From Augochlora pura (taxonomy: Eukaryota > Arthropoda > Insecta > Hymenoptera > Halictidae): 64,000 nt of DNA. Made by a program: the position numbers and the translations under genes. Below are positions 1 to 13,664 of the stretch, piece by piece (position 1 is the first letter of the stretch; each line of letters opens with the position of its first letter). Location of the stretch: positions 11,284,001 through 11,348,000 of the forward strand of contig NC_135773.1 of assembly GCF_028453695.1 (NCBI RefSeq), given 5' to 3'. The notes under the pieces were generated by a model. The model worked only from the letters and a program-made list of their open reading frames with translations, was not told the origin of the DNA and ran no database searches.

Positions 1-3000
1 GCTTACGAGGCAGTTCGCGTCGGTTGGTCTGTTCGAGTTTCGATGACTCCACGGAAACAGCTTTCGTCGCGCGTGTGCCGGATTGACTTCTACTAGAGTG
101 ACGCGAAAGAAAATTCTCGGCAGCGATAATTCAACAGTAGCCTATTTCGTGGTAAGCCTTCTCGACATTAAGATCGATAATAAACTTCTTTTTACGGTCT
201 ATAAACGCGTTGCTATGTAACGAGATGCCCGGGAGCATATTTTACAAGTTCTAACGAACTTCGAAAGAATTTGTTTGAGCGGAGCGTCGTCGAAAGCGTG
301 AAAGCAAACGTAGACCGTCTTAATTAACCGGCCCCGGGGCAACGTAGGTCGCTGAAGAAGTCAACGATTAGTCGCCGGTGCTCGTTAAACGAGAGTCAAC
401 GGTGATGATAATTTGTTAAAGTTTAATGTCTTCGTCGCGCCCACGTGCGACTGGGAAAACAAAAGCTCGTCCGCGCATCGGCGCGTTCGACGCTCTCAAT
501 CAGGGTCCCTTGTGCGTCGTGATTGCTATTTTTTCACGGAATCAAAGGAAGCTGCACGTTCTACCGAGCGAACGCATCGTTATCCCGCAAACCCCACCCT
601 CCCCGGTTCTTTACGGACCATCACGTACAGCCGTCGGGATCGGACGCCTCTTTCAGACAAGCTAATTGTGAACGAACCTTAACACGTCGGCCGACGCGTT
701 GCATTTTAATGCGGCGACACGGAAGTTCCTTAGATCCCGGCGCTCCCCTTTGCCGGGGAAACGAACCACAGAAGAAGTTTTCCCTCGCGCAGAAATTTAC
801 GGGATTATAAACCATAACTGTACAGCCCGAGTCATCTAACTTTGCCCACCCTCGAACAGGCGATTTCATTTTCTTCGTGAGAAATAGCGGTTTTCTGGAG
901 CTTCTAGAAATAGAATTTGGCAATCATAAGTTTTTGTAGTCGAGAACCGAGTTGCCTAATACGAGGACCACTGTGTTGCGTTAAGGTCTCGAAGGAGTTC
1001 GATTATATTACTGATATCTTGGGAATGTAACTATTGTCATAAATAATATCATATAGTGCATCCAATGATATTTACTTATTGGCGACATATTGTTAAAGAA
1101 TAAAAGATCCCTTATATTTGTCATGATATGATTTCCTAATATGAGACTTTTGAAAGTTCTTGTTACAATACCAAACCAAAAAAGTCAATCTCAAAAGAAG
1201 CACTAAAACAGAACGTATAAAATGTAATAGTTCAACAGGTGATAAAGAAGAAATTATTTTATGTGATGGAGAACATTATCACAGCTTGTTTATTTTGACC
1301 TTTACACTTCAATCGAACTAGACACCATTCTTTTTATTTAATTCCCCTATTATGAAGAAATGGAATTTTTACTCTGTTTTTTGTTTTTAATAGATTGAAA
1401 AAGAATGCATAATATTCTTATCAATTAAAATACTTTTAATTGAGAATTATAATTTAAAGCGAAATTTGATTTTATATTAGGCATCTTTACCCTATCATTA
1501 GGGAATACTTAGCGCAACTGGAATTTCAGTTTTGCGCGAAACTATATTGAGAGGGCGAGCCTTGCAAAAGCACGAGGTCAAATATGTCAATTAGTGGAAA
1601 TGGAAATGATTGCCTCGCATAAATTTAATGAATCCCGTACGTCAAGATAGAACAGAAAATAATTCACGTAACTACTGACGCTACGAGTTTTGTTATATCG
1701 TTATGATATAGTATTATCTTCTTCCATAAATCGTAAATTCTGATCTCATCTCTTTTGGCTGGCAATGTAATTCTCCGCGGCTTGAATAAAATATAGATCG
1801 TTTTACGTCGTGTTCCATCGTTTTTAATTATTCTTATTTTACTGAAGCATTCTTCGTGGAATAGCGGACATAAACTGTGACCGTGTAAAAATGACTCGAA
1901 CAAGAAATTAAACAAGGATAACTTTCGTTTTGGACAAAGCATTAATTTTAACAATTATTAAAATATTATATCCTCAATCTCGTTGATTTCTTTTCGACAT
2001 TTTGTATTCGTATATTTATATGTACATCTTTATTAACCTTATTTCATTTTACTGATATTATATGAAAGAATATATTTAATTCAACATATTAACCGTAGCA
2101 AAACATTTTCAAATAAAAATAACAATGTCTATATTCTATATAATTTCGTTAATCAACGTAAAAATTGCTCTCTAACGCGAAAGATTTTCGACTCATGCGT
2201 TCACAGATTATTGATTGCCAATTAAGGAACACAGAAACCATTTCACACCATTTCGGCGAAAGCAATCAATATAGAGGAAATAAATGTCAATTAAGCGATG
2301 AATAGAAATTCAGGCAGTAGGCACGATATTTGTATCTAAGAAACGTTTCGAACTGCATCGCAAATGCGAATGCAATCGGAAGTTTCGAGCTGTACGTGTG
2401 CATGGAATGACGATATTTCGGTCAGCAATTACTGCGATCGGAAATGGAACGGATGCCATCGCGAGTCCTTACCGAATGAACCTTCCAGCTAAATTGATGT
2501 CAGTTTTGGTAAATTTGATTCCAATGGCGCATCGATTTATTAAGGGATCGTGAAATACATTGGAGAGGTCGGAAATGGTCGTCTTGAGCTTCGGAATTAG
2601 AGGAAATATGACGAAAACGCTATTAAAAAATCAGTATTTATTAGAAGAATTAGCCAATTACAAAGTTTACAGTTTCGTTGAATTTCATTTTAAATGATCA
2701 GAAATACAGGGTGTTCCAAGTTTCCCAATATCGCTTTTCTTTGAAATTTATATGTTAATACTGTATGTTCATCGCTTATTTTCTGTAATTGTGATGTGTG
2801 TTGGTAAAATTTCTATTATATTTTTGCTATATTATGTACGGAGATTTGTAGTGTAAATAAAAAATTAATTCTTTAATTAAGTCATCAACTTCTGCATTAA
2901 CAGATTACATAAAAGTGTTGGTTTTTATAAATTCTTTCTCATTAACAACTTTTTAATCAACAAAAATCCAGAACCTCCAAGGTGGTATTTCGGATATTCC

Positions 3001-3216
3001 TGACGATATATGCAAAAAGTTCCAGGTGAACATATCGCTAAAGGTTAATTTTCTTTTCATTGAAGTAAGACTAAATAAATCTAAATCTGTTTGTACGTGT
3101 AGACGGTTTTTCCATAACGTTTAATTGACAAAGTTTGAAACGTCATAAGTTTCTATAATATTTCGTTTCCGTTCATGTTGATAGCAAAATACCCGCATAG
3201 CATAATAAAACATAAA
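1..3216. other. Spacer downstream of OPLAH; no coding gene recognised
   Basis: The first ~960 bases are GC-richer than the rest and carry several overlapping open frames of 60-100 codons on both strands. None resembles a known protein, and the overlap of frames in opposite orientation argues for base composition rather than coding. Read on the minus strand, bases 2-8 form a good splice donor (CTC|GTAAGC), so the left edge could be a non-coding exon of a minus-strand gene lying outside the window. From ~960 to 3216 the DNA is AT-rich. A single TACAGGGTGTTCC-type transposon end lies near 2706. No strong poly(A) choice for OPLAH stands out; ATTAAA (minus strand) near 3119-3124 and AATAAA near 2637-2642 are both possible. 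Confidence 0.5.
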
Positions 3217-6200
3217 CTAAACAGACTCTTGAGCTTTCCGGTACTCAAACACGCTTCCTCGCTCGACGAATTCTTGATTGTTTTCTTTTATTAATGAAGT
3301 CTCCGCACCAGGTAAACCGTAACCTCCTCCGCCAGGACTTTCCAGAATAAACGTGTCCTGCAAACAGAAACCGTCTTAAAGAATAATACTGTTGAATAAT
3401 TCATAGGATAAATGCGGTAAATGTGTATGGTACATATACCGTATGTATACGTATGCGCGAGTACATTGTCTCGGAAAACATATCAAGAACGCAAAACATT
3501 TTCATACTCCAACCGAAACATTATGACACTGTTTCCTCAAACAAAAAGATGTACTCTTATACAGGAATTTCATCGTACCCTTCATGGTCATTAAAATTAT
3601 ATTAATAGGATCAGTACTGATGCAAATTAATATTGCAACGTATAAAATTTGTTTATGGCAACTCTGAAAATTAATTTTGATGCTGATCTATTATATTATG
3701 TTATATTATATTAGAGTCCGTAAAAAGTAATTAATGTCATACAATTCAACATTTAAATTTTAATTCAGATGAACAAACCGCTATAAGTTATGTTTTGGTT
3801 GTTGATGTCGCAGTCAAAGAATTAACATAATCAATAATACTTTTGACTTATATGCAATTTAGGGTTCGTTCTTGAAAAGCTTGAGAAGTAACCAACAGTC
3901 TCTTATATCAGCCAGACGGGTTATAAAAAATATCCGAATCGAATGAGAAACTTCGCGACCTCGATCCATCGATAACTGCGCCGTAATATCGCGAATAATT
4001 CGAGTTGGCGGGGGCACGGAGCGCGAATGAGTTGCAAACAAGCGGATCGTAGATCGTCGAGATAAAAATCTTTACGAGCGGTCGCGTAAAACGCGAACGG
4101 GTTTTCTTCCGTCCTCGGCGGCCGCTGCAAATCGTTGCGTTTCGCAGTTTATTTTTTGCTACTTTATCGCACGATTTTATAGTGTCGCGTAAATTTTTAT
4201 AGAATTCATATCCGCGCTTCGGTAAATCGTCGACGGTCGTTGCAAAAAAATTGCATTCATCCTCTGCTTACCCCTGGACAGACTGTCACCGCAGTCTTCG
4301 GGCCCAAGTTGATCTTTCTACCGTCGGCTCTTCTCAGCGTGTTCCTCCCGGACTTGCCTCGAAATCCTCCTGCTAAGCCAGGCGGGCTTTGCACCCTTCT
4401 CTCTGTCAGCACCGATAGTGTCATCGGTGTCCTTTGGAAAAGATTCGTTGCGTTAGAAGTAAATACACCCCGTTACGTTAATTCTCTCACAACTGGAACA
4501 ACTTGTCTTTGCTCAATAATTCCAGATAATAAAATAGATAATTTATATTTACTGCTTATATTTACTTTGGCGTTTGAACATTGTTAACTAAATTGTCGAA
4601 TTGGTAGACAATAGATCAGTGATGTTGAGTTACACTATTTACAACTTATTCAAATTATTAGGAGAATCGATATATTCTTTTATTTCATTTTTGTTTCTTA
4701 TAATCGTTTTGGAAAATGTTCACTTTGCATAAAGATCCGCAGTCTTGTGATGAAGACGTTTTATCTCAATTTAAAAGAAGTATTGATTTCTAGTAGATTC
4801 TGTTTTCATTATAAATATTGTATACCAAAACGTCGAACCTGTTACATCTTGCATAGTAAATTTATTATGCTACTTTATTCTAGCTTGTATTGCCATTGAT
4901 TATCATGAAAACCAGAATGCAGGAATTTTATTCTAACAACTGAGAAATTTCATATACTTGTTCATTACCTAAACGTCATTTCACGTATGACACCATCGCC
5001 ACCGCGGTGGGCACCATCGCCTCCACTTCCGGGACGCAGAGAGAACTTATTCAGAATAACAGGATACCGAAGTTCCAATATTTCTAGATCGGTAATCCTA
5101 GTATTGGTCATGTGAGTGTGAACCCCCCCTCTGCCGTCCCACGTTGGCCCCTTCACAATAGTACGAACGTAAATTATAGAATTAAGTAGAGAAAATAAAT
5201 TACAGAAATAGATAAAGAAAACTATTCCATATCAATAGAGGATATCTTACAGCCCCACTGCCTCCGGCGACAGTTTCATAATATCCCCACTCTTCCGTGC
5301 CTAATGTGATATTGTTCATGCAACCCTGCGATGCAGCACAAGCTCCAAAAGCTTGGAGAATTACATCTACGACACGTTGGGACGTCAGAACATTGCCACC
5401 AACCACCGCAGCTTCTTCCGATGGATCCAAAAGTGATCCTTTGGGAATAATTACCTTGACTGGCTTCAGACAACCCTGGAAGTAGATTTAATCATTTTAG
5501 AGCGATTCTTGGTACCATTAGAACATATATGTATAAGGTGTGCCAAGTAAAGTGTTAAAAGTTGTTTTCGACTCAATTTTGTTTTAAAGTTAAATGGTCT
5601 AAGAAATCTATAAAATAAGAACTTATGAAGTCAGTAACATCTCTATTTTTATCTTGAACAAATAAAAGTAGTGACAATAGTTATCACAATTAATTTTGAA
5701 AACATTCATTTCAAGAAACTACTTGCATGATCACATTCTTAACATATTATCTATTAGCGACGGTTTTATAATTTTTGAAAGACTACTACTTGCTCTCAAT
5801 CTCATTCAATGCCAGGCTTCAGAACGTTTTGCCATGGGTGCCAAGAATTCATAATCAGCATAATTTTACATACATTCACTATGTGATATCTCGTTCGTCA
5901 AATATCGACTTTAGTCGTATACCAACGAACCATCCGCAGTAATTTAATTTAATAATCTTGTTATCAATTATCATACAAAATAAAACATTTTAATATTTCT
6001 CTTATTATAGCACAATAATTGAAAATCATATCAATAGTCTTCGTATGGATAAAGTTTTGATAGGTATATGTAATTTTCAAAATGAATACCTGATTCAACG
6101 GAATGTCTCTAGCAACAATACACCTCAGACAGTAGATCAGCGCAGACAAGGTAATGGCACGCGGTGCATTACAATTTCCCCACACTTCGTACCCCGTACC

Positions 6201-9200
6201 ACTGTAACCATAACCCTTGTTAGGACTACAATAATTTCCAATAAAATTGTTAATTATCGTTCCAAAAATCCGACCTGAAATCACAGACAGCTTCGCCCTT
6301 CTCGATGTCGATACGAAGAGCGAATTTAATGGCGCTTCCGTCGTCCATGTAATCCACTGCAGTGGCAACGGTACTTCCGGTTTCCTCTAGAAGCTTTTTC
6401 CCGACGGATTTCAGCATGTCCCTCACTGCAGTTTCCGCATTACGTTGAATGTGACCCATGTAGGCTTGTACAACGTCCAAACCGTATATATCAATCAATT
6501 CGTTCACCAGCAATGAACCCTGAATTTGTAAAATTTGGTTACGAAAAACTCGTCGTGGTGTAAGCAATCTTTGCCGTAATTTGTTACCTTGTGATTCGCC
6601 GAAATCTGCGCCTTTAAATCGCTGAAATTGTCACTGAGATTCCTGGACCCAGAACTTCCTGGAATCTTTCCAGGTGCCATCAATTCTTCGGTCAGTTCTT
6701 TCTCGCGAAACACACCTTTGTGCACCAGCAGGAAACTTTTGAAAGTAGCGCCTTCCTATTAAACAAAGAGCCTTGCCATTGATAAACTTTTCTGGGAGCA
6801 GTAATAAAGTGTACTTTTATGCGTACAAAATTGATTCTTGCGGCTCATAGCAACAGTTTCTCCACTGAATAATTTTTTAAATTCTTATCATTGACTTTGT
6901 ACCTGCATCAACGTAGTGGAATGTGGTGGCATGGAACCAGGCGTGATCCCGCCGATGTCGGCGTGATGACCTCTGCTAGCAACGAAGAATACCGGCTTCT
7001 CTACATCCCTATACATAATTGTTCATCATTTGCAATCGTGATAATGGCTAATTGCGTTATTAATCCCTCGCCGCACTTTCAACATATTTAATCATTCGAA
7101 TAAATACAGTCATAAAGTACATATAAAACATTCTTTCGAAGAAATTATAATTATAACCGGAAATATTCTAATCATTATAATTGTGACAATAATAGTGCGG
7201 TAAGGCGTTAACATTAAATTTATAGAGCATTAAAAGCAATTGTTTTGTATTACGTTATAAAAGTAATTAACCCTTATCACTCCAAGAATTTTACAGAACG
7301 CTGCAACGCTGGCTTAAGCTTGGCAGTATTACATTAAATTATTAAATTATTACATTTAAAATATTAAAGTAATAAAAACATCTATCCTGATTTTTATCGA
7401 GTGTATAAGAACTGCATAAATATATCTTCACAATCTGACTAATCGTAAATACAAAAATTAAAGCGAATTAAAAAAGTGACCCGACATTTTGACGGGTTAA
7501 GTAAACCTAGTGTTGAAGAAGTGAAGAGAAAAATGTACTTGTAAAACACGGGAGTTATGACAGTGAGGTCCGGAAGATGCGATCCACCCGCTGCTGGATG
7601 ATTCGCAAGTATAACATCGCCCCTCGAGAACTCGCCCTTGAAGAACCTCATTTGATACTGCACCGTCTCCTGCATGGCACCTAGATGAACCGGTATGTGC
7701 GGCGCGTTGGAGACTAGTCCACCATCCGGTCCGAAAACGGCGCAGGAAAAGTCTAATCGCTCTTTTATGTTCGTGGAGATCGAAGTCCTCTGGAGAATCC
7801 TTCGAAAAGCGAATTAATGAGATGCTTAAGTAGATCGCAAGCTTCCCTAAGATGCGTCTTATCGCTCGATTTACCTGCCCATCTGCTCGGCAATACTCAT
7901 AAAACGGTGAGAAAAAATGCTGAGCTGTATAGTGTCTAAGTCGGTCGTGATCTCCGTCTTGAGACCTTGACCGATCGTAATCTTGACGTCGCCACGAACT
8001 GTGATCGACGCGGTGCAATCGGGCTCGATCAGAAGAGTGCTCAGGCTGTCCATTATAATCGCCGGCCCAGGGATCGCGTGGCCAGGCGACAACGAAGCCA
8101 ATTGGTAGACCTTTGTCTCGAGATAGCCGTTCTCGAAGTAAACCATGGTTGTCTAAAATCAGATTCAGCGTTATACGATTGGTCTCTTCGATTTACTGAA
8201 GTTTGGCGAACACTTGCCTTTTCCACCTTCGGAGGTTCCTTAGACGAGGGTAGAACAGGGTTTTCTTCAAGGTCAGTCTTCCCCACTCCCCGGACTCTGA
8301 CGTCGTTCACCAAAACCTTCCGATTCGGCATAGTAAATCCGAATTCCGTTTGATACCTTCGCCAAGTGAGATCGTTAAATTTTCTCCTCGATCTCATTTT
8401 TATAATTTTAAACATAAAGCATTACCTGTCTAGGAATGTTGTAAGAAAGTCGCCATGCTTCATGCCTTCGACAGTACTTTCTTGATTAGGTGTACACATT
8501 AGCGCGCAATCTGTTCCGTGATAACGCAGATGCAAAAATGGTTGGGTGATTATCTGAGACTCGGCAAACCCTTGCTTCAACAATTTAGCTCGAACTTTCT
8601 TTGTTAAACAATCCAATCGCTCATCCAGTCGAGCAAACGATTCTAAAAAAGATCGAATTGTACCGCAATTATATTCGATGCGAAAAGATGCGATCATGAA
8701 GCTTACCAGCCTCATAAACTTCAGCACTGGGCTCCTGAGCCTCTTGTACCACGTCCGCCAACGCCATTCCATATGCGGACAAAATCCCAGCGTATTTGTG
8801 AACGAAAACCGTGTCCATTCCAAGCGAGCGTGCAATGGCACACGCGTGTTGTCCACCCGCGCCTCCGAAACAAGCTAAAACGTGGCGGGAAGGGTCGTAG
8901 CCCTTTGCCTGGAAATTAGAAGAATGTAGAAACAATTCTGCGAATATTTGGCACGATAGGAACATTTCTGTAAATGGGAACATTTACAGAAATTGTCTCA
9001 AGGTAATAATACCTTTGAAAGTATTATTCATATTATAAAAAACGTAAACTTTTGTTGACTTATTCGTCTAATTCACATAAATGGAGCCTCTTTCTTTTTC
9101 ATAATCATATATTAGTACATTCATACTGGACGAGGAATCTTTTATCACTCTTTCAAATTAACTCATGTATGAAATATTGATGTTATAATTTTAATATTAT

Positions 9201-12200
9201 CAATAGCTGCAGCTTTCTTAGGATAATTATTACCTTCAGGTCAAATAGTTCTCAAAAAAATTACCTGTGTTAGAGCTCTTATAGGCCTACACATTGTTTC
9301 GTTCGCCACTTTGACGAAACCCATCGCCACTTCTTCGACTGCCATCTTCGTCTTCTGGCCTTCTTTTGCTAAAAATTCGTTTATCTATAAACCAGAGTGA
9401 AATTCACTATTATCTTAGCAGTCTTTTAAATAACTCGGATTAATATTTAATATGGTTGAAAGGATAGGAAGTGTTAAAGCATTCTACGCTGAAATTTTAC
9501 CATTTCGAGAGGCCAGTTATTTACGTACCTGACCGGTTAGTGTCTCAAACGCCTCCATAGTCCGCGATCTGTCCAGCGGTTCATTTTCCTTCGGTCCGAA
9601 TATTTTCGGGAAATACTCCGGCAACAGCCTACCCAAAGCTAAGTTTGCGTCGGTCACTGCCAGAGGGCCATTTTTCTTGTAACAAGCTGGTCCGGGATGG
9701 GCTCCCGCGCTTCTGGGTCCGACCTCGAAGAGCCCTGATCTAAAGAAAAGCATCGATCCACCGCCTGCTGCTACTGTGTTCACGTCCAACTTTAACCGAA
9801 TTCCGTCACGTTTGAGATTATCGAAACTGTTTATTTCTGATCGTGAAACCTAGAGTCGCCTAATTTGTATGGAAATTACATCTTTAAAGAAGATCGTGAT
9901 TTCCAAACACGGTAAAGATGATTGTGCCCATTTACACAATTCTGGCTATGGCTAATTTAAACGTTCTTTAACGGGATGGAAAAATTGTACCTGTGCAGCT
10001 TGGATCGTCACGCCAGCCGTGGTACTTTCATAGACATGCTCGTAGCTGCCTCCGTAACGACTCACGTCGGTCGAAGTCCCTCCCATATCGAAACCGATCA
10101 CTGGTAAATTGGTTTCTTTTTCATAAGTCGTCATAGCGTAACCAACCACACCTCCAGCTGGTCCAGAGAGTATAGCTCGAGATCCATTAAATCTGAAAGG
10201 AATCAGAATCGAACATATTCCATTATTATTATCTCAGATAACGCTAGACCGCGGAATTTATACATTTATGGCGAAAATGAGCAGCTGAAATATAAAACTA
10301 TAAAACCATAAGCAGAATGGAATAATATTATTACACTGTTTCCAACTTAAGAAAATTATTAAAAGAAACAATTTATTTTTACTCAAGGGCATAGCCGATT
10401 AAGATGGTCAAAACTGCCCTTAAAGGATTTTCAATGAGTCATATATCGTTCGATAGCTGACCAATAAAAACTCATCTGTGCAAAATTTTAACTCTCTTAC
10501 TTGTCCGTGAGGGTAGTTACAGGGTAAATTAGATTTCGCAGTTTTCCGGCATTTTTCCACCTTTAACGGCTTACTAAAATTTTGAAAAAAATATGGCTTA
10601 TTTTGGACATCAAGAGATTGTATATAATATAAAAGTTTTGCATATTTTAGTTTTCGAGAAATCTTCAATTTTACGATTTTTTGGGGGTTTATCATTTTTG
10701 ACAATCACAGCTTGCAACTGAAAAATCTGAAAAAATTCTATAACATCCGGTTTGATGTCCAAAATAAGCCATATTTTTTCCAAAATTTTAGTAAGCCGCT
10801 AAAGGTGGAAAAAAACCGGAAAACTGCGAAATCTAATTTACCCTGTAACTACCCTCACGGACAAGTTACAGGGTTAAAATTTTATACAGATGAGTTTTTA
10901 TTTGTCAGCTATCGAGCGGTGTATGACTCATTGAAAAACCTCTAGGGTCAGTTTTGACCATCTTAATTGGCTATGCCCTTTCTGTCTCGTATAATCGTCT
11001 CGACAAAGTTTTATTTTTCATAAATGTCTGCAGTCTAGTTACTACTATATTACTTGGCTACAAGTGACTCACGAGTTCATTGGTGTCAGGCCACCATCGC
11101 TCTGCATGAACAGGACGTTCACGCCTTGCAGTTTGTCCTTGAATCCGGATGAGAAGCCCTGAAATGATGTCGTCGATTAGTATAAAGAACAGAAGATAAT
11201 TCGTTGTAAAGTGTATAAAGAGTAATACCTCTAGGTACTGTTTAATGTGTGGGGTCAAATACGCATCCGCACAAGCAGTGAAGCCTCTAGGAACGATTCT
11301 CACCATTGGCATGACTTCGTGAGAAAGGGAAACCTGGGAGAAGCCAGCATCCCTCGCCAGCTCACCGACTCTAACTTCGTGTTCAGCGAACCTAACAAAA
11401 GCAAAGAGTAACAGTCATTCTCGTGATAGGTTTCTCCAGTCTGAAACAATGTATTATTATCCATGCGGACTGACATGTAACTATGCGCCAGGACCACAGC
11501 CAAACTCTCGATCCCAGAACGGCGCAGCTCCTTCAGGTCCTTCTTCAACTTCTCTTCATCAAGTTCCTGGATTACGAACAAATCCTCTCCTGTAGAACCT
11601 TTCACTCTTTTCCATTGTTTACTGTCCAGGTAGCATCTGCCAGGCAGAGCCGGTATTGTCCTGCACTTCACTTCTACGACATCCTTGTAAAGCACTTCCG
11701 GCGTGACCACTTTCTAAAGCCAAGGAATTGTTGTTATGAAATATTGTGTGAGAACAGTTTTCGACAATACTAACCAGGTCAAAAATATTCGGTCGTGCTT
11801 GGTTCCCAATAAAAAGCAGATCTCTGAAGCCCTCGTTTATCAAAAGGGCCATGTTTGCGCCCTTTCTTTCCAACAACGCGTTCGTCGCCACGGTAGTTCC
11901 CATTCGGATCCATGATATCAACGAAGTATCAATCTCTCCGTCGATCTTCTGTCCAGTCTCCTAAAGTTGCAAAGATTTATTTATAGAAATAAATACCATG
12001 TCTCGGAACACTGCCAGTATCGTACTTTAATATATTCTATTGGAACGCTTTGACTCTAAAGCAACGTCGAAATAAATAAAGTCAGCTCAACCCGCTGCAT
12101 GTAGAATACGTAATCCAGGAGAATCCCAATGATAAGACTAAGCTACCGAAATCATAAGAAATTATAAAAAATATTCCATTCCCTACCTGTTCGAGGATCC

Positions 12201-12351
12201 TGCGGATTGCTTCCCGTGGCGCGTCCTGATAGTTTGCAGGATCAACGGACAGCAGTTTCATCACTCGAACTTTGCCGCCCGGACACCTGGCGTATACGTC
12301 GGTAAACGTTCCGCCACGATCTATGGCGAACTCAAATTTCTTCTGACACAT
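3217..12351 (-). CDS. OPLAH: 5-oxoprolinase (ATP-hydrolysing), complete, 21 exons
   Basis: Cytosolic enzyme of the gamma-glutamyl cycle: it hydrolyses 5-oxo-L-proline to L-glutamate with ATP, feeding glutathione turnover. Exons, 5' to 3': 12187-12351, 11775-11960, 11475-11713, 11229-11391, 11073-11158, 9991-10192, 9529-9789, 9265-9384, 8707-8908, 8426-8642, 8218-8356, 7875-8152, 7539-7799, 6903-7008, 6588-6755, 6275-6519, 6090-6201, 5251-5475, 4969-5150, 4272-4431, 3217-3357. They sum to 3858 nt, giving 1285 aa, close to the ~1288 aa of vertebrate OPLAH, with all phases matching and no stop. Visible landmarks are the N-terminal DRGGTFTDVYA (residues 11-21), MVRIVPRGFTACADAYLTP, the second nucleotide-binding-like DMGGTSTDVSRY (315-326), FGGAGGQHACAIAR, and the hydantoinase-B half with ASRGHHADIGGITPGSMPP, GNCNAPRAITLSALIYCLRC and the C-terminal SPGGGGYG. 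The start is the first ATG just before the conserved DRGGT motif. The 11th intron uses a GC donor. Fatp lies 1.3 kb upstream on the same strand. The family call is secure; exon edges were read by eye. Confidence 0.96.
10385..10980. repeat. Fold-back element (long inverted repeat) in OPLAH intron 5
   Basis: The ends are near-perfect inverses: it opens AAGGGCATAGCC and closes GGCTATGCCCTT. Similarity continues inward for roughly 250-300 bp per arm, around a centre near 10680. Each arm contains the inverse of the other's TACCCTCACGGACAAGT tract and of the conserved AAATTAGATTTCGCAGTTTTCCGG-like tract. I see no clear target-site duplication. The two arms carry open frames reading outward from the centre (10420-10704 minus, 94 aa; 10712-10945 plus, 77 aa) that encode nearly the same peptide. 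It most resembles a fold-back or long-TIR MITE. Transcribed with OPLAH, it would form a long RNA hairpin. Confidence 0.85.
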
Positions 12352-13664
12352 TTCTGACGTTGCTGCAGTAAACGACGACGACTCTGATCGGCCAGCACTG
12401 CCCGGCGCAGACGAAAACCGTGACCGATGATGTTCGATGATGTATCAAGTCACGTGAACATTACACGACATATGGAAAAACACAGCAATCCGAGTGTTGT
12501 TCCTCGAACAGCTAACAGCAAAGTAGTCGGCTCAATGAGCTAACTGCATACTGAACATAATTTGAGCAATCTGCGGGTCGGAGCGGCTTGTCTGTGTTTG
12601 CGTTCGCGGCCTGACACTTTCTATTTGTTCAAGATTAGAAGATTCACGTGCGTGACAAGCTCCGATACAGCACTGAACCGCCACATCGGAGCCTTTAGTA
12701 TTAATCTACGTATTTAGAGACGGTGGTTGTTGCGTAACTGCTTTCGGCCGGCTCGTAAATTCTTCGAGGTTTTCAACCCATCGCACGGCTTATAGCTCCT
12801 ATTTCTTGTCTAATCGTCTTCTTGAAAAACAGAGAATTCGTGATTTCACTGGGTTTAAGAGAAACAGTAATCTAATTTACCTTTTTGCTATAAATTACAC
12901 TTGTCAAAAGGAAACATGATTTCAGGATTACTGCATGCTAGTATGGACCCCTGCTGCGATAATTATTTTCCAACCGTAACGTAGACTTCTTTCGAGCCTT
13001 TTATCGTTGATAAAAGAGAATTTAAAGATCGATTTAGCCATAGAATTATTTTCTGTCGTTGATTGTACAATTCGTGAGTGTTTTCCCCGTACGAGATTCC
13101 AATAACGATAAGGAGCCACCGCAGCAGAGTCTGCGCGTGAACAGCGCGTACCGGGTGATCAGGAAATAAGATCGACGGAGCCGGGTCGTCGGGTAACGTT
13201 TCGATAACAGGGAACAAATTTATTAAACGGTGATCCGTCGTTTGATTTTACAACGTGTACTTTACAATCGCAGTCCTTGTGGTTTCTCCTTACAAAATAA
13301 TCGGTAGTCTTAACATCTCTAGGAATTCTCTTCGTGAAGTATATCTACAATTGCCGTTAAAAAGTTTCCAAGGGAACTGGGTACAAACAGGATAATTAGT
13401 ATGCTACAAGGATAGGAGGTTGAGCGAATCGCAGATCATCTTTAGGCGTTCCGCGAGCTTCCCGAGACTGGGGTGCAGGTGTAAAAATATGTATAAATGC
13501 AATTTTCTCGATGTAATTTCTGGTGTACCATTCTGTCACGTCGAAAGACAATTGATCGAGATCGATAACACTTCGATTCGACATAGTCCCCCTCCCTATC
13601 AATAAATAGACATTGTATAAAAATCGGGAATTAAACCATCGTTCCTATAAAAGTTCAGTTCGTT
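12352..13664. promoter_or_regulatory. Spacer: OPLAH 5' region and Fatp 3' untranslated region
   Basis: This 1.3 kb stretch separates the Fatp stop codon from the OPLAH start codon, both on the minus strand, so it must hold the Fatp 3' UTR (right part) and the OPLAH promoter and 5' UTR (left part). The ~250 bases just upstream of the OPLAH ATG are GC-richer, as is common for promoter-proximal DNA here. No TATA box is obvious. Short frames in 12928-13605 match nothing I recognise and lie in the presumed UTR. Confidence 0.5.
13219..13224 (-). terminator. Candidate poly(A) signal for Fatp (AATAAA)
   Basis: On the minus strand this reads AATAAA, about 440 nt after the Fatp stop codon, and is the first canonical hexamer I noticed there. 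Position and sequence are the only evidence. Confidence 0.35.

Noticed and set aside
413..923. Cluster of overlapping ORFs (60-100 codons) on both strands
   Set aside because: Frames overlap in opposite senses in a GC-rich patch, lack any motif, and have no convincing splice context; best explained by composition.
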